DNA of 64,000 nt from Codonopsis lanceolata (Eukaryota > Streptophyta > Magnoliopsida > Asterales > Campanulaceae): the NCBI GenBank assembly GCA_013146195.2, contig CM028382.1, forward strand, positions 54,882,526-54,946,525, in the 5' to 3' direction. Positions 22,920-35,290 of this stretch are shown here, in pieces. Every line of letters begins with the position of its first letter. Position 1 is the stretch's first letter. The notes beneath the pieces are model-generated. The model searched no databases. It saw nothing but the letters and a program-made list of their open reading frames with translations, and was not told the origin of the DNA. The position numbers and the translations under genes were made by a program.

Positions 22920-24160
22920 AACATGAAGGGGCTAATATTGGTTGGTCTGTACCCTGAAAGTGCATGCGGATGACACATAACGAATTTCCATCCAAAAATT
23001 AAGGAAAAAAAAAATCCTCTTTGCCCTCAATTGCTACAAGTGCAATCTTAAACCTCAATGTGCAAAAATTAAAACCATTTACCCTCAAGTGTGACACTAA
23101 AGAAATTATAGGGCAACAAAGTGAAACTAATCAAAAGAGTTAGGATCGTAATGTTTTGGGGAAAATTCATGTTGGACCTTTTCCAAAGTTTGTAACCCCT
23201 CAATCCACAGTTATTCTTTTCAACCGTGAAAGTCAATTTTTTGAAATATATTTCCGAAAATGCTATTGTCTCCTTCAACAGCTCCAAAAACACATTGGAT
23301 TCGAAAATCATCATTGTTGTGTAATGAAACGTCAAGTCGCGGGGCTCGAGGGGGCAGTGCCCTTTCGTGGGGGTTCGGGGGCAATGTCCCCGAAAAGTAA
23401 ACGATTCTTATGAACCATTAAGTAAGATATTGTAATGGATCTGAGCCGAGTTGGATGATTTTTAGTAAGGACGAAGGCAGATGATGAAAAATATGACTTA
23501 CGACAGAGGAGGAGGAAGAAAAAGACGGAGGAGATGTATTCAAACCCAGTTTACATCACGATGCATCAATTGGTTGCTTGAATTGATGCGTCACGGTACA
23601 TAAGAATTGGTGCAGCGTCACTGCAGCACGATGCAAATTGGATTGTAATTAAAATTTATGTATCGTGGTGCAAAAATTGGATTTTGTAATTAAAATTGAT
23701 TCATTGCGGTGCAAAAATCAATGCACCACAATGCATTTACGTAACGCGCATCAGCCTTATTAAGGGTATCATAGTCTTTTTGCCCCCAAATGTGTCCTTT
23801 TCGATTGAAAAAAAAAACAATATTAGAGCGATTGAAAACTTTGGAAAGTAAATCGCCCACAATTATTCTTAATTTTTACTTTTTAGGACCAGGCGTCTAA
23901 GCCCAAGTTTAAGTGTTCATTTGGGCTTATAATTCTGGCCTGTATCTAAAAGAGCCTCAAGAGTCCATGTTTAATTTGATGGAGAGGTTGGGAAAACCAA
24001 AATATTGTTCAAAGGTAAGTGTTTTTTATTGGGGGAATTTCAACTGGGTACAATTTTGAAAACATGTTTTTATCTAGGATCATTAATTTTCTGCACATTT
24101 CATAAAACTACAAATTGCTTGCCAAATGACAAAAATGTCATTAATGAAAACTCTGATGTC
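22920..24160. other. AT-rich intergenic stretch, no gene
   Basis: Short open frames near 23069-23413 lack domains. A G-rich mirrored patch at 23337-23395 (GGGGGCAGTGCCC, GGGGGCAATGTCCCCG) forms short hairpins. 23540-23760 holds ATGCATC-type reiterations listed separately. Confidence 0.5.
23540..23760. repeat. ATGCATCG-rich dispersed repeat, copy 1
   Basis: The stretch reiterates variants of TTGATGCATCGYGRTGCA interspersed with AAAATTGGATT. The same word set recurs at 26800-27130 and 40780-41000. Copies are heavily diverged. Confidence 0.55.
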
Positions 24161-24164
24161 AAGC

Positions 24165-24350
24165 CAAAAATCAACCTGATGCCATGCATCAGAAATCAAC
24201 CTGATGCCAAAAATCAACCTGATGATAGGCATCAGAAATCAACCTGATGCCAAAAATCAACCTGACGCCAAAAATCAATCTGATGCCAGGCATCAGAAAT
24301 CAACCTGATGTCAAAAATCAACCTGATGTCTGGCATCAGAACCTTCAAAA
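24165..24350 (+). repeat. Minisatellite, eight copies of AAATCAACCTGATGCC
   Basis: Eight 18-25 bp units carry the core AAATCAACCTGATGYC. They alternate with GGCATCAG spacers, so a composite period of about 45 bp is also visible. It reads through as Asn-Gln-Pro-Asp-rich repeats within a frame at 24005-24247, but nothing else supports translation. Confidence 0.85.
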
Positions 24351-24359
24351 TTTAAAATC

Positions 24360-25020
24360 AAAACTCAAAACCCAAAATCAATAACTTCGTCATCGCCATC
24401 GTCGTCTTTGTCCTCCGAACCGTCATCGGTCACAGGCGAAGATTCGCTCTTTTCCAACTCACTCTGTCGGTATTATCAGCCCATTTCGAAGTAAGGCGAT
24501 GGCCGATGGAATGAAGTTAGCATCGATGTTTACCTCAAATATGCAAGGCCGATTAGTACTTGTTCTCTGTTATCTCCTTCTTTTCTTCTTAGCTTTGAAA
24601 ATGCAAAGCTAAGTCACCCTATATAATAGAATCTGCCTACCTAAGGGGACCCACTCCTAATGTCTCCTTCTTCCCTACCTCCTCTGACTTCCGCTTTCTC
24701 ATTCCTTTAGCTAATTTAATACTACTTATATGATCAAAGGAGGAAAGTTCTTGCACATCGGGGCTCAAAAATCTAGAGAGAAAGAGGAAATCATGGAGAG
24801 AGAGAGAGAGAGAGAGAGAGGAATTGCAAAAAAGTCTTTGGTGTTGAGTCTGAAATGGAGGAATTGAAGTGAAAACGGGAATTGTGTTAATTTGGGGCAG
24901 TGATGTATTTTTACCCCAAAAATGTATCTAAAAGATATGTCTAAAAAATAGTTGGATTGATTTGAAAACATGTTTTAAAAAAGGTACCGGCTTGTAATTA
25001 TTTCTTTTTTATCTTAAGAG
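24360..25020. other. Unassigned sequence, no gene
   Basis: A CG/CT-rich patch (24385-24470) is followed by AT-rich sequence. A (GA)n microsatellite lies at 24798-24820. No coding signal was found. Confidence 0.5.
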
Positions 25021-25023
25021 TAA

Positions 25024-25060
25024 CTAGTTTTACACCCGTGCGTTAAACGCACGGCTATAT
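25024..25060 (-). mobile_element. Helitron 3' terminus, minus strand
   Basis: Read on the minus strand, a near-perfect palindrome CCGTGCGTTTAACGCACGG (25036-25054) is followed by a short AT spacer and CTAG then T. This is the Helitron 3' signature (hairpin plus CTRR before a T target base). The matching 5' TC end, expected to the right, was not identified, so element length is unknown. Confidence 0.65.
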
Positions 25061-26350
25061 ATTTTTTCAATTAACTTATATTCAAACGAAACAAAGAAAA
25101 AAAAACAAAATTTCAAAAATAAAGAAAAAATAATGTTGGAGGCAACTACTTTTTATTTTAAAAAAAAAAAACTGATTTGTTTTGATTTAAAATTTAGAGG
25201 CTTGTATATTTAAGATATGAGAAAATAAAGCCAATTTTTTGAAAAAAATTGGGGTTTAATAATATGGTGTGTTTCAAGGAGTTTTGACTATTTAATGTTA
25301 TAAGGGACGCAATTGTAAATGATAAAGTTTGCTGTAAAAAAAATGAAGAATGTTTCGAAGAGTATTCAAATCTAATGAAATCACGTAAAAACATTGTGTT
25401 TAATTTTTTTGTATAAAAAATATTTTTGACATTTAGATCTACTGTGAATATGTTAATATTTTTTATACATCGATTTTTATTATTTATTTTTAGATAAATC
25501 TCCGAACTGTTTTAATCATTTAAAATTTTCGAAAGATATTTTTTTCTGGTGATTTTTATTCCATAGTACCTCTAATTTGTCAATGGTTTTTTTACATCTC
25601 AAATTTTGGGTACATCTTGATTTACTTGATTTTTTTAGTATAATATTTCAATATTTAATAGGTTCATGTTGTGAAGAATCATTGTTTAGGTGAAGAAAGA
25701 GACTGTGAAATAAATGTCGAACAATATTTGATGAGTTCATCTTTTGTGCAGGTAGCTGATCATATACGAATAAAGAGACGGTGATTGTGAACTAATCAAT
25801 TTTCATTAATCATCATTTACAATGTGTTGATTCATTTCCGTTTGACACAATCGAGAATTAGAAAATTGTACAAATTGAGATAATTAATGATGGAAGTTTC
25901 AAGGAGTTTTTGAATTATTTAATTAAAATTTTTATTAATTATTTCTTGTTAATATGAGTTTCTATTTTGGGAAACAAAGTTTTTGCGGGATTTTTCCATC
26001 ATTTTTTTGATATTTTTTATAAGACGAAAATTTAAGTAAGACGGTTTTACCATCATTTTTTTGTAAAACAGATCTTTCTTATCAGTCTCACTACGTGTTG
26101 GTGGGTTGAACTATAAGATAGTAGAGCCCCGTCACACCAATTAAGATTCTTAAAATCGTCTTACATGAGACTTATTCTTGTTATAAAATCAAAGATGGCA
26201 AACGTGTCATTCATAGATATGATGTCACTCTTTAATCCATCATGTACTTGATAATTAGATTTGTAAGAGAAACCTACATAAATATATTTGTTTTTTGTTT
26301 TCCTATCATTTTCCTTTATTTTATTTTAACACGTTTGAAAATAAGTGTAT
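25061..26350. other. AT-rich sequence, probable Helitron interior, no gene
   Basis: The sequence is AT-rich with no protein similarity and no frame over about 66 codons. It lies on the interior side of the Helitron 3' end at 25024. Confidence 0.35.
26019..26172. mobile_element. GTAAGAC-family MITE remnant
   Basis: The AAGTAAGACGGTTTTACC arm and the AAAATCGTCTTACATGAG arm surround CTACGTGTTGGTGGGTTGA, which is close to CCGTGTGTTGGTGGGTTGA in the copy at 21674-21801. The target duplication is not clear. Confidence 0.6.
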
Positions 26351-26352
26351 TT

Positions 26353-26483
26353 ATTTTAGAAATGTTTTATTCTCAATTTTAATTGTCAAAAATAATTTAT
26401 TTTGATGTCAGCTAAGAAACGTGAGTTTAATTGGTCTACAACCGGTGAAAGATATTTTAAGAGTATCAAAAATTACTTGAAGT
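26353..26483 (+). repeat. Dispersed repeat, copy 2
   Basis: Counterpart of 19866-19998. Part of it (ATTACTTGAAG.CNAAGTTTTT) is repeated again at 26540-26580. Confidence 0.5.
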
Positions 26484-26799
26484 CAAAGTTTTTCTCTAAA
26501 AATCTATGTAAAATTAAAAGATATTTTAAAATATTAAAAAAATTACTTGAAGCCGAAGTTTTTATCTTACAATCCGTGTAAAATTAATATGAATACTTAT
26601 TTTATGACCAAGGGAGTAACACTAAGATGAAGTAACTTTGGTGTTCTATTTGGATCATTTCGTGGTTTTGTAAAATTAAAAAAAAAAAAATGAATCATAC
26701 AAAGATGGGTGAAATTCGGGCAAGTAGGTCCCTTTTGTAATTTTACCAACCACTTCATTCCTATATACTTTTTTTAAACCAGTGAAAGACACTGTTGTA

Positions 26800-27130
26800 G
26801 TGGAATGTTTACCATGCCCTCGATGAATCAAACATGCATGTGAAGCATTTGTTTCTCGAATGCAATATATGTTATGCATCGAGATGCACAAAATCATATA
26901 TTGTAATCCAAAAACATGCATTGTGATACACAAAATTGTGCATCGTGATGCACAAAATCAAGCATTGTGATTCAAAGTTAATGCATCGCTCTTAAATTTT
27001 GTGCATCCCTATTAAATTTTGTAACAGTCATTTCTATTAAATTATGATGCGTCGTGATTCTAAATTGATGCATCGCGATTCTAAATTGATGCATCGCGAT
27101 TCAAATTTTGTTCAAAATCCAACAAGTTTC
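26800..27130. repeat. ATGCATCG-rich dispersed repeat, copy 2
   Basis: About a dozen imperfect reiterations of ATGCATCGYGATKC alternate with ACAAAATC or TAAATTG. Two adjacent units near 27059-27100 are almost identical (GATGCATCGCGATTCTAAATT). The downstream CAACAAGTTTCTTCTCG...TTTACATGCATAGCAAC matches the downstream part of the copy at 40780-41050, so the family extends beyond the reiterated core. Confidence 0.65.
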
Positions 27131-27329
27131 TTCTCGACTATTTTATCAAACAATTTACATGCATAGCAACTCTCGAATGATTACTTGAAATATATGTGTC
27201 TTAATTTTATCTCAAACAATTTGCATCGTCACAGTACAAATGGAGATTGAGAAATTTATAGCCCTAGGGGAGTAAATAGAAAAATAATGAGAACAAACAA
27301 ACACACACACACATGACACATCGATCTTC

Positions 27330-28520
27330 TTCGTAGTTAGGCTTCCCATTTTAGGGCTGAGAAGTGGAGGCTATGTATATATGTTTCTTTACTTTATCTT
27401 GAGCTATACTATCAACGAAACCAATCAAATTGCAACCCCTAGTTCTCTCCACAAAAAACCTACTGATTGCATGATGCTTCCTTGCTATTGTAAGCAAAAG
27501 AATCCAAAATTTGAAGCATGGGTTGGTGTCTCCACACCGTAGGAAGCACGAGATCACCCGAAGGACACATTCGATATCTAGGGGTCACGAACCGACCATA
27601 GAACCATGCTCCATAAATGCCAATTCTCCGGAAGCATCTGTGGCATAGAGTACCACTGTCGTAGGCACATACAACATCACGAAAATACAATCAACTTTAT
27701 GATAAAAGAAAAACCTATCGCTTGACTCAAAATGGGCGCAGGTTTGAAAAAGGATCTTAGAATGTCTAGGGTTGGGCTAGGAGGCGACTTGCAGCCTACA
27801 ATTCGAACTGAGGACGGGTTTTTGAAGTGAGCTCCCTTCGTGGGATCACAACCCTTTATCTCGTCCAGTATAGCACGTGTGTCGCTCATTTTTGCACGAC
27901 TGGTCGCGAGGTCTGAATCCTAAGTATGACTCATAGTTTAAATAGTTCAAAATTTCTGGCTTCCCCATAGCCTCTTGTAGTAGGGCCGAGATAGCGACGG
28001 GTTCTCTGCCTCTGCAGGAATGGATGGGCAAAAGTTTTGAGAATTCATGGAAAAGAAAATGTTAGAAAAACTTAGAAAAAGTTATTACAGAATGTTATGA
28101 AAAACGGTTCATAAAAAAAGAAAAAAAAAACAATACCGGAGTCTCCCGGTGACATAGAGAGTCAATTTCACTTCCCAGCAGCTCCATTATGCGAATTACA
28201 ACATGCACTTGCGGTAAACTTTCGTTGGCTTATAGCCGAATTTCAGTACTTGATGTTCATAGACTTGATGAGAAACGTGGTGGTCTTATTTTTTCTTGCA
28301 AATAAAACCTCATTGACGCCGAGCAGTAGGGAATGCTATATGTTTCATCCCTGAGCCAAATCTCGTTTTCTGAAAACAAACAAAGGCTTCCTCGGTGAAG
28401 ATCTAGGTAGAAGATATGATTTCTTGTCTTCAAGCGAACCAACGTATCTTCTGTATGGGGCTTACGCGATGATTGGAACAAGTGGAAAGATCATAAGTGA
28501 GAAAATGGATTGAACTTTTA
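27330..28520 (-). pseudogene. Unrecognised coding-like remnant, minus strand
   Basis: This stretch is clearly richer in GC than its surroundings, and four minus-strand open frames (27351-27690, 27677-27889, 27846-28031, 28257-28481) overlap in a way that suggests exons or a frameshifted gene. Translations contain ordinary-looking protein segments (for example TRNHIFYLDLHRGSLCLF and CPSGDLVLPTVWRHQP) with mixed hydrophobic/charged character and Cys residues. No family was recognised. Flanking Helitron-type ends (25024 and 28879) raise the possibility of a captured host gene fragment. It could also be a decayed local gene. No start, stop or splice pattern could be fixed. Confidence 0.3.
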
Positions 28521-28878
28521 GATGGTTTGAGAAATGACTTACGATATCAAAACGATTTAAGAGCATCTGCCATGGCAACATTCGTGATGTTGGCTAAGAT
28601 TTTATTCGGTGACATTTTAGTAACAATTTTATGAAAGAGATTTTTACCGGTCTAAAAATATATAAACGGTAGTAAAGCGATTGAAAACTTTGCAAAGGGA
28701 CTGGCTAGCAATTATTCCCAAAATGAAGGACGAAAGCAAATTGAACCTTTCTACGTGGGTTTGGTGACATATTAAGTCATTCACTGATTGACATTGCTAT
28801 TTGTATTGTTATAATCAAATAAATAAAAGGAGCTATACCATTAGCACCTTAATTTCAGCTAGGGCTATCAATATATAA

Positions 28879-28905
28879 CTAGTTATAGAGTCCATGCTCT
28901 ATACG
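28879..28905 (-). mobile_element. Possible Helitron 3' terminus, minus strand
   Basis: On the minus strand, hairpin TATAGAGCATGGACTCTATA is followed directly by CTAG and T. The stem is AT-rich and short, so the call is tentative. Confidence 0.35.
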
Positions 28906-29203
28906 GGTTTTTTTTGGTAATAATACTATTATAATTTTTAAATGTAATATATATTTTTTCTTTTGATAATCATAGTAGTATAATTTTTAAAATTTTAAGC
29001 ATTATGATTTAAATGTTGGAATTTAAAGCCAACATCATTTTCTAACAAATGTGGAATATATATATAATTGATAAATCACTAACATCAATTTTCAACCAAT
29101 GTTTGTTAAATCACTTTCATTGGTAATTATAGTAGAGATGCATCTTATATTGGTTATGAATTAATGTTGATTTTAGAAATCATTAAAGTACTCACCTAAA
29201 ACT

Positions 29204-29612
29204 TGTTGAAAAATTAGTGTTTTTAGTGAAATAAATTACACAACTTGAGGCACTAATTTCTTTACGTGTCATTTGTTTGTTGACAAAGGTAATTGTGCAA
29301 ATGTGTTTTACTCGGTGAGAGTATCAAATTAATATATTTATTTGTTCAAATCGAGTTTTGGATAAATAAGATATCAAGGCTTGAAGTATGGTGTTAGAAG
29401 TAGGTCATTAGAGTAAATTACTCACCTAATGCCAATATAATAATATTATCTCACATTGGTTAAGAAATAATGTTGGTAGTAAAAGTCTTTCTATATAAGA
29501 TTTCCACTATTATTAACAATAGAAGAGATAGAAGCGATTAATAGTAAATGATTAATATCACAATATCATATTAACTATTATTAATTATTATTTTTAGCTA
29601 ATTGCTAGAAAA
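29204..29612 (+). repeat. LTR-like direct repeat, left copy
   Basis: It begins TGTTGAAAAATTAGTGTTTTTAG and contains module A (about 185 bp, TTTACGTGTCATTTG to GCTTGAAGTATGGTG) once. Module B follows (CTCACATTGGTTAAGAAATAATGTTGG, CTATATAAGATTTCC, AACAATAGAAGAG), then a tail ending GCTAATTGCTAGAAAA. The right copy at 32321-33088 has the same order. Module B carries a TATATAAG box, so it looks promoter-derived. Confidence 0.7.
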
Positions 29613-29689
29613 TGAAAAGTCTCAAGTCAATACTAATTAGATTGTTAATCTCTTCTATGGTTAATTTTTTTTTCTATTGTTACTAATAT

Positions 29690-32320
29690 TAAACAATTTT
29701 TTTACCTAAATACTTTTAAAATTAATATAAATTTCTAGCTAACGTGAAATACATATTTTGTATTAATAATAATTATTTTTTTTATCTAAAGATTTTTAAA
29801 ATTAACATTTAACTTGATAATAATACTAGAAGTCATTTTGTTAAAAACTTTTAAAATCATAATTCATTTTTAAACAATATGAGATACTTATTTTATATTT
29901 TTATTGGTAATGAATTTTAAGTCTATTATCTAAAGACTTTAAAACCAATACCACTTTTTAACCATGTGGTATACATATTTTCTATTAGTAATAATAGTGG
30001 TAGATAAAAGACTTTTTAACCAATATTCATTTATAAACAATGTGGATACATATTTTTTATTGGTAATAACAAAAGATGTCTTTATCTAATGACTTTTATA
30101 ACCAATTAATACTCATTTCTAAATAATGTGAGATACATTTCTTTGTAACCAATGTGAGAACTTTTAAAACCAATATCACTTTTATAACCAATGTGAAATA
30201 CTTCTCTTCTATTGTTAATAATTGTAAACTTTTAAAATCAGCATCGCTCGCTAACCAATGTGTAATACATATCCTCATTTGGTAATAATAGTATAAGTCT
30301 TTTGTTTTAAAAAATTTATAACCAACATTTCTTCCTAAATAATGTGAGATACATCTCTTCTATTATATTGATGATAAAAGTAAAAGTCTCTTATCTAAAG
30401 ACTTTTAAAACCAACATCATTTTTTAACAAATGTAGGATATCTCTTCTATTAGTAATAACAGTAAAAGTTTTTTTTATCTAAAATTAAAATCAATATCAC
30501 TTTCTAACAAATGTGAGATATACATATTCTATTTATAATAATGGTAAAAGTCTTATATCTAAAGACTTTAAAAACAAACATTACCATCTACCAAATGTAT
30601 GATATATATATTATTCTATTCTATTGGTAATAATAGTATTTTTAAACCAACAGTAATTTATAACCAATTTGTGATACATCTTTTCTATTGATAATAATAG
30701 TAGAATATTTTGTAACCAATATGAGATACATGCATCTATTCTATTTGTAACAAAAAGTATTTAATCTAAAAACTTTTTAAACAAACATTTATTTTTAAAC
30801 AATGTGATATACATATCTTTTATTGATAATAAGAGTAAAAGTCTTTACTATAAGACTTTTAAAACTAACATTTTTTTCTAAACAATGTAGGATACACTTT
30901 TTCATATTCTAACAATGTGATATATTTCTTTTCTATTTCTTTTGGTAATAAAGTTTAAAATTTTTATCTAAAGACTTTTAAAACAAACATCTCTTTCTAA
31001 TCATGTGGTATACATCTTTTTTATTGGTAATAATAGTATTTTTAAAACCAATATGAATTTCTAACAAATGTGAGAGATATACATTTTTCTATAGTAATAA
31101 TAAAAGTCTTTTATATAAAAACTTTTAAAATCAACATCTCTTTCTAAACAATGTGGGATACATCTCTTCTATTGGTTATAATATAAAAATAATAATAGTA
31201 GTAGTATTTTATCTAAATAGTTTTGAAACCAACATCTCTTTGTAAACAATGTGTGATACATCTCTTAAATTGATAATAACATAAAAATTCGTTTATCTAT
31301 GAATTTTATAACCAATATATGTTTCTAAATAATATGGATTTCTTTGTAACCAATGCGATGTACATTATCTAAAACATTTTAACCCAATATCACTTTCCTA
31401 ACTAATGTGAAATATATTTTTTTTCTATTGGTATTAAGTCTTTTATAAAAAGACTTTTAATACATACATCACTCTCTAACCAATGTGTAATACATATCAT
31501 CATTTGGTAATAGTAGTAGAAGTTTTTTTATCTAAAAAAAATATCTAAAACCAACATTTCATTCTATATAATGTGATACATCTCTTCTCTTCTCTTTTAT
31601 TAATGATAAAAATAAAAGTTTTTTATTTAAAGACATTTAAAACCAACATCAATTTTTAACCAATGTAAAATTTATCTCTTTTATTAATAATAATAGTAAT
31701 TTAAAACCAACATCAATTTATAACAAATGTGTGATATATATTTTCTATTGCTAATAATAGTAAGTCTTTTATATAATCTAAAATAATTAAAAATCGACAT
31801 TATTTTTTAACCAATGTGAGATATACATCTTTTATTGGTAATAATGGTAGAAGTCTTTTATCAAAAAAAAACTTTGAAAACCAACATCACTTTCTAGCCA
31901 ATGTATGATGCATCGTTTCAATTAGTAATTAATAATAGTATTTTTAATACAAACATCAATCTCTTCTATTGGTAATAATAGTAAAATATTTTGTAACCAT
32001 GTGAGATACATCTCTTGTAAAAGTGAAAGTCTTTAGTCTAAAGACTTTAAAATCTAATATTTTCTTTTTAAACAATGTATTATACAGCTCTTTTATTGGT
32101 AATAATATAAAATAATTTAAACTTAACATCATTTTCAAATCAATGTGAGATATACATCTTTTATTGTTAATAATAGTAAAAGTCTTTTATTAAATGACTT
32201 TGAAAATCAACATCACTTTCCAACCAATGTATGATGCATTTCTTCTATTGATACTTAATAATACTAGTATTTTTAAAACCAACATCAATTTCTAACCAAT
32301 ATGTGATATATCTCTTCTAA
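29690..32320 (+). repeat. AT-rich array of about 34 degenerate 75-90 bp units
   Basis: Each unit reads approximately ACATCTCTTCTATTGGTAA, TAATAGTAAAAGTC, TTTTATCTAAAGACTTTT, AAAACCAACATCACTTTC, TAACCAATGTGAGAT. I counted about 34 instances of the CCAATGTG word at 40-100 bp spacing. The unit is the reverse complement of module B in the flanking direct repeats, so the array and the flanks could pair. Many units also contain a small AAAAGTCTTT..AAAGACTTTT inverted repeat. Units are strongly diverged and no coding is present. Confidence 0.8.
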
Positions 32321-32999
32321 TGTTGAAAAATTGGTGTTTTTAGTGAAAGAAATTGTGGAACTTGAGGCATGAATTTCTTTACGTGTCATTTGTCTGTTAG
32401 CAAAGGTAATTGCGCAAATGTGTTCTACTCGGTTAGAGCATCAAAATGATATATTTATTTGTCCAAATCGAGTTTTGGATAATAAGATATCAAGACTTAA
32501 AGTGTAATACTTGTTAAAAAATAGTGTTTTTAGTGAGATAAATTGTGCAACTTGAGGCGCGAATTTCTTTATGTGTCATTTGTTTGTTGGCGAAGGTAAT
32601 TGCACAAATGTGTTTTACTCGGCGAGAGCATCGAAATGATATATTTATTTGTCCAAATCGAGCTTTGGATGAATAAGATATCAAGACTTAAAGTATAATA
32701 CTTATTAAAAAACTAGTATTTTTAGTGAAAGAAATTGTGCAACTTAAGGCATAAATTTCTTTACGTGTCATTTGTTTGTTGACAAAAGTAATTGTGCAAA
32801 TATATTCTACTCGGCAAGAACTTCGAAATGATATATTTATTTGTCCAAATCAAGTTTTGGATGAATAAGTTATCAAGGCTTAAAGTATGGTGTTAAAAAT
32901 GAGTCATTAGAAATAATATCTCACATTGAAGAGTTTTATTACATATTGGTTAGAAGTAATGTTAGTTGTAAAAGTTTTTAAATATAAGTTTTCTACTAT

Positions 33000-33284
<285 letters not shown>

Positions 33285-33536
33285 TGAAATGCATTGGGAG
33301 AAAAATTAGAGTGTGGTCATAACATAAAACTAATATAAGGGCTACGAGATGTTAATTCGTAAATTATAGAAGTAGTCGATTGATGCTAGTTATTGGTGTG
33401 TGCATAGGGGGCTTTAATTATATTGCGTTGGAATCTGAAGAGGTGGTGGCTTTCTCTCTTTTTCTCTTTCTCTCTTATGCACTTTCTCCTCCGATGGATT
33501 TGTATTGAAACGTGATCTTGTGATTCAAAATTAAAA

Positions 33537-34243
33537 AGGGGTATACTTAATACAACACATATAAAATGCTTAATACAACACTTTTGAAAATGCTTTTCCC
33601 AAAATACCCTTTACGTAAATTCATTTTTTTATTTTTTTGTTAAATTTAAATTAATGTTTTGTTTTTTTATTAAATTTAAATTATTGTTAATTTTTTATTT
33701 TAATTTAAAATTAAATTTGGATTAAAAAAAATACTTAATAGGGATTGGGTTGAAACCAGTCCAAATGGGAGTGTTGGGTTTGGGACTGCCACCAGCCCAG
33801 TCCCTTCGCCCAGCCCCAACCCAACAACTGCCACCAGCCCAGTCCCTTCGCCCAGCCCCAACCCAACAACTGCCACCAGCCCAGTCCTATTCTCCCCAAC
33901 CCAGCCGACTTTTGGACTGCCACCAGCCCAGTCCTATTCGCCCAGCCCCAACCCAACCCTCTTTTGGACTGCTACCCAAGCAGTCCCAAACCCAACACCC
34001 CAATTTGGACTGGTTTCAACCCAATCCCTATTAAGCATTTTTTTTAAATCTCAATTTGATTTTAAATTAATTATTAAATTAAAATAAAAAATTAACATTA
34101 ATTTAAATTTAATTAAAAAACAAAACATTAATTTAAATTTAATAAAAAAACAAAAAAATGAATTTACGTAAAGGGTATTTTAGGAAAAGTATTTTCAAAA
34201 GTGTTGTATTAAGCATTTTATAGGTGCTGTATTAAGTACCGCT
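33537..34243. mobile_element. Mutator-like foldback element with GC-rich minisatellite core
   Basis: The 707 bp element has inverted repeats of about 240 bp each (ACTTAATACA near the tips, then CTTTACGTAAATTCAT and AGGGATTGGGTTGAAACC in both arms). It is flanked by a 9 bp duplication AAATTAAAA (33528-33536 and 34244-34252). The arms are extremely AT-rich outside and GC-rich inside. The core is a 42 bp minisatellite. No transposase. The Pro/Gln-rich frames on either strand come from the repeat. Confidence 0.85.
33786..33962 (+). repeat. 42 bp GC-rich minisatellite
   Basis: The units begin CTGCCACCAGCCCAGTCC and end CCAGCCCCAACCCAACAA, starting at 33786, 33828 and 33870. A diverged copy starts near 33917. 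The 42 bp period keeps frame, so both strands show 14-residue repeats. Confidence 0.9.
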
Positions 34244-34260
34244 AAATTAAAAATTATGAT

Positions 34261-35290
34261 CTTGTGATTCTTGAAACGTGATTTGTATCTTGTACACGCG
34301 AGACTCATTTAGTCTAACAACAAAATAATTGTCATAAAATAACTATATATGTAAATAAAATAGTTGTGAACGTAAACTTTCAATTCTGAAATGTTCAGTT
34401 TGAGTCAATATTCATCCAATGTATAAAAGTTTGGGAAAAATATACTACTCCGAATTAAAATTTATAAACATACCAAATTGACAAGAATAAGAGGAAAATT
34501 AGGAAATCGATGAACTCTATAATTAAAATGTTCTGAATTCAGAAGACTGCTATAAAATAATACATCTGTTCCGGGCATTGTAGCCTCTGACACCAGCATC
34601 GTAGCCTCTGACGCCAGCATCGTAGTCTGATTGTGGGGAAGAAGATCTACAAAAAGAACTGCACATGAACTGGGAAACGAAAGAGCCAAAACCTCCTCTG
34701 TTGATGATTGAGTTTCTGTTGTACATCGAGGCTGGATGAAGGAAAAAAATTAGGTTGCAAGGATTTGTTCTGTTTCTGAAATCGTACATGTACCATTTTT
34801 TTCTTCTTCATAAGGAATCTGTTCTTTTTCTTCTTCGTAAGGAATCTATTCTTTTTCCTTAAGTAATGCAGTTGAGTGGTGAGGGAAAGGATTGGCTTTG
34901 TGCTTTGAATCTTTCCTGTATTTTTTGGGAAGAGATAGAAGTGGGGTTGGTGGTGGGAAAGGGATATAATGAAGTGTGAAATGAATACAGAGAGGGAAAT
35001 CCAAATGAAGCGAGATAAAGAGAAAGACAGAAAAAGTAGGTGGAATTGAGGAGAGAGATAGATAGAGAAAGAGAAAGACATTAATGAGGGAAGACAAAAC
35101 GGTGTAGAAGGCAGCAACGTAAAGACAAACGATGTCCAACTTTTGCATTGTGATGTCTAGTTTTGAGCGAGAACTTTGTGTGCGTATTTTTTATTCATTA
35201 AGTATATTTTCAACATTTTACCCTGAAAAATGTATTTTACCGGTTGAATAAAAAGAAAGCGGACCGAAGATGTTATAATTTCTTCAAAAA
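34261..35290 (-). other. Unassigned insertion in copy B; weak coding-like signal on minus strand
   Basis: Minus-strand frames around 34550-35117 have a CT-rich leader-like region (34860-35100). A segment starting near 34795 follows, with two tandem GATGCTGGYGTCAGAGGCTAC units (Tyr-Asp-Ala-Gly-Val-Arg-Gly repeated). This could be a captured 5' UTR plus first exon. No protein family was recognised and frames overlap, so no gene is called. Confidence 0.3.

Noticed and set aside
24005..24247. 80-codon frame with Asn-Gln-Pro-Asp repeats
   Set aside because: Driven by the minisatellite; no start context or homologue.
29690..32320. Possible CRISPR-like or satellite repeat array
   Set aside because: Units are diverged and contiguous with no constant repeat/unique spacer pattern, and the genome is plant. 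Kept as a repeat array, not CRISPR.
34647..35148. 156-codon minus-strand frame
   Set aside because: Mostly Ser/Phe/Leu from a CT-rich stretch; overlapping frames are equally open, so no gene called, only an unassigned region.
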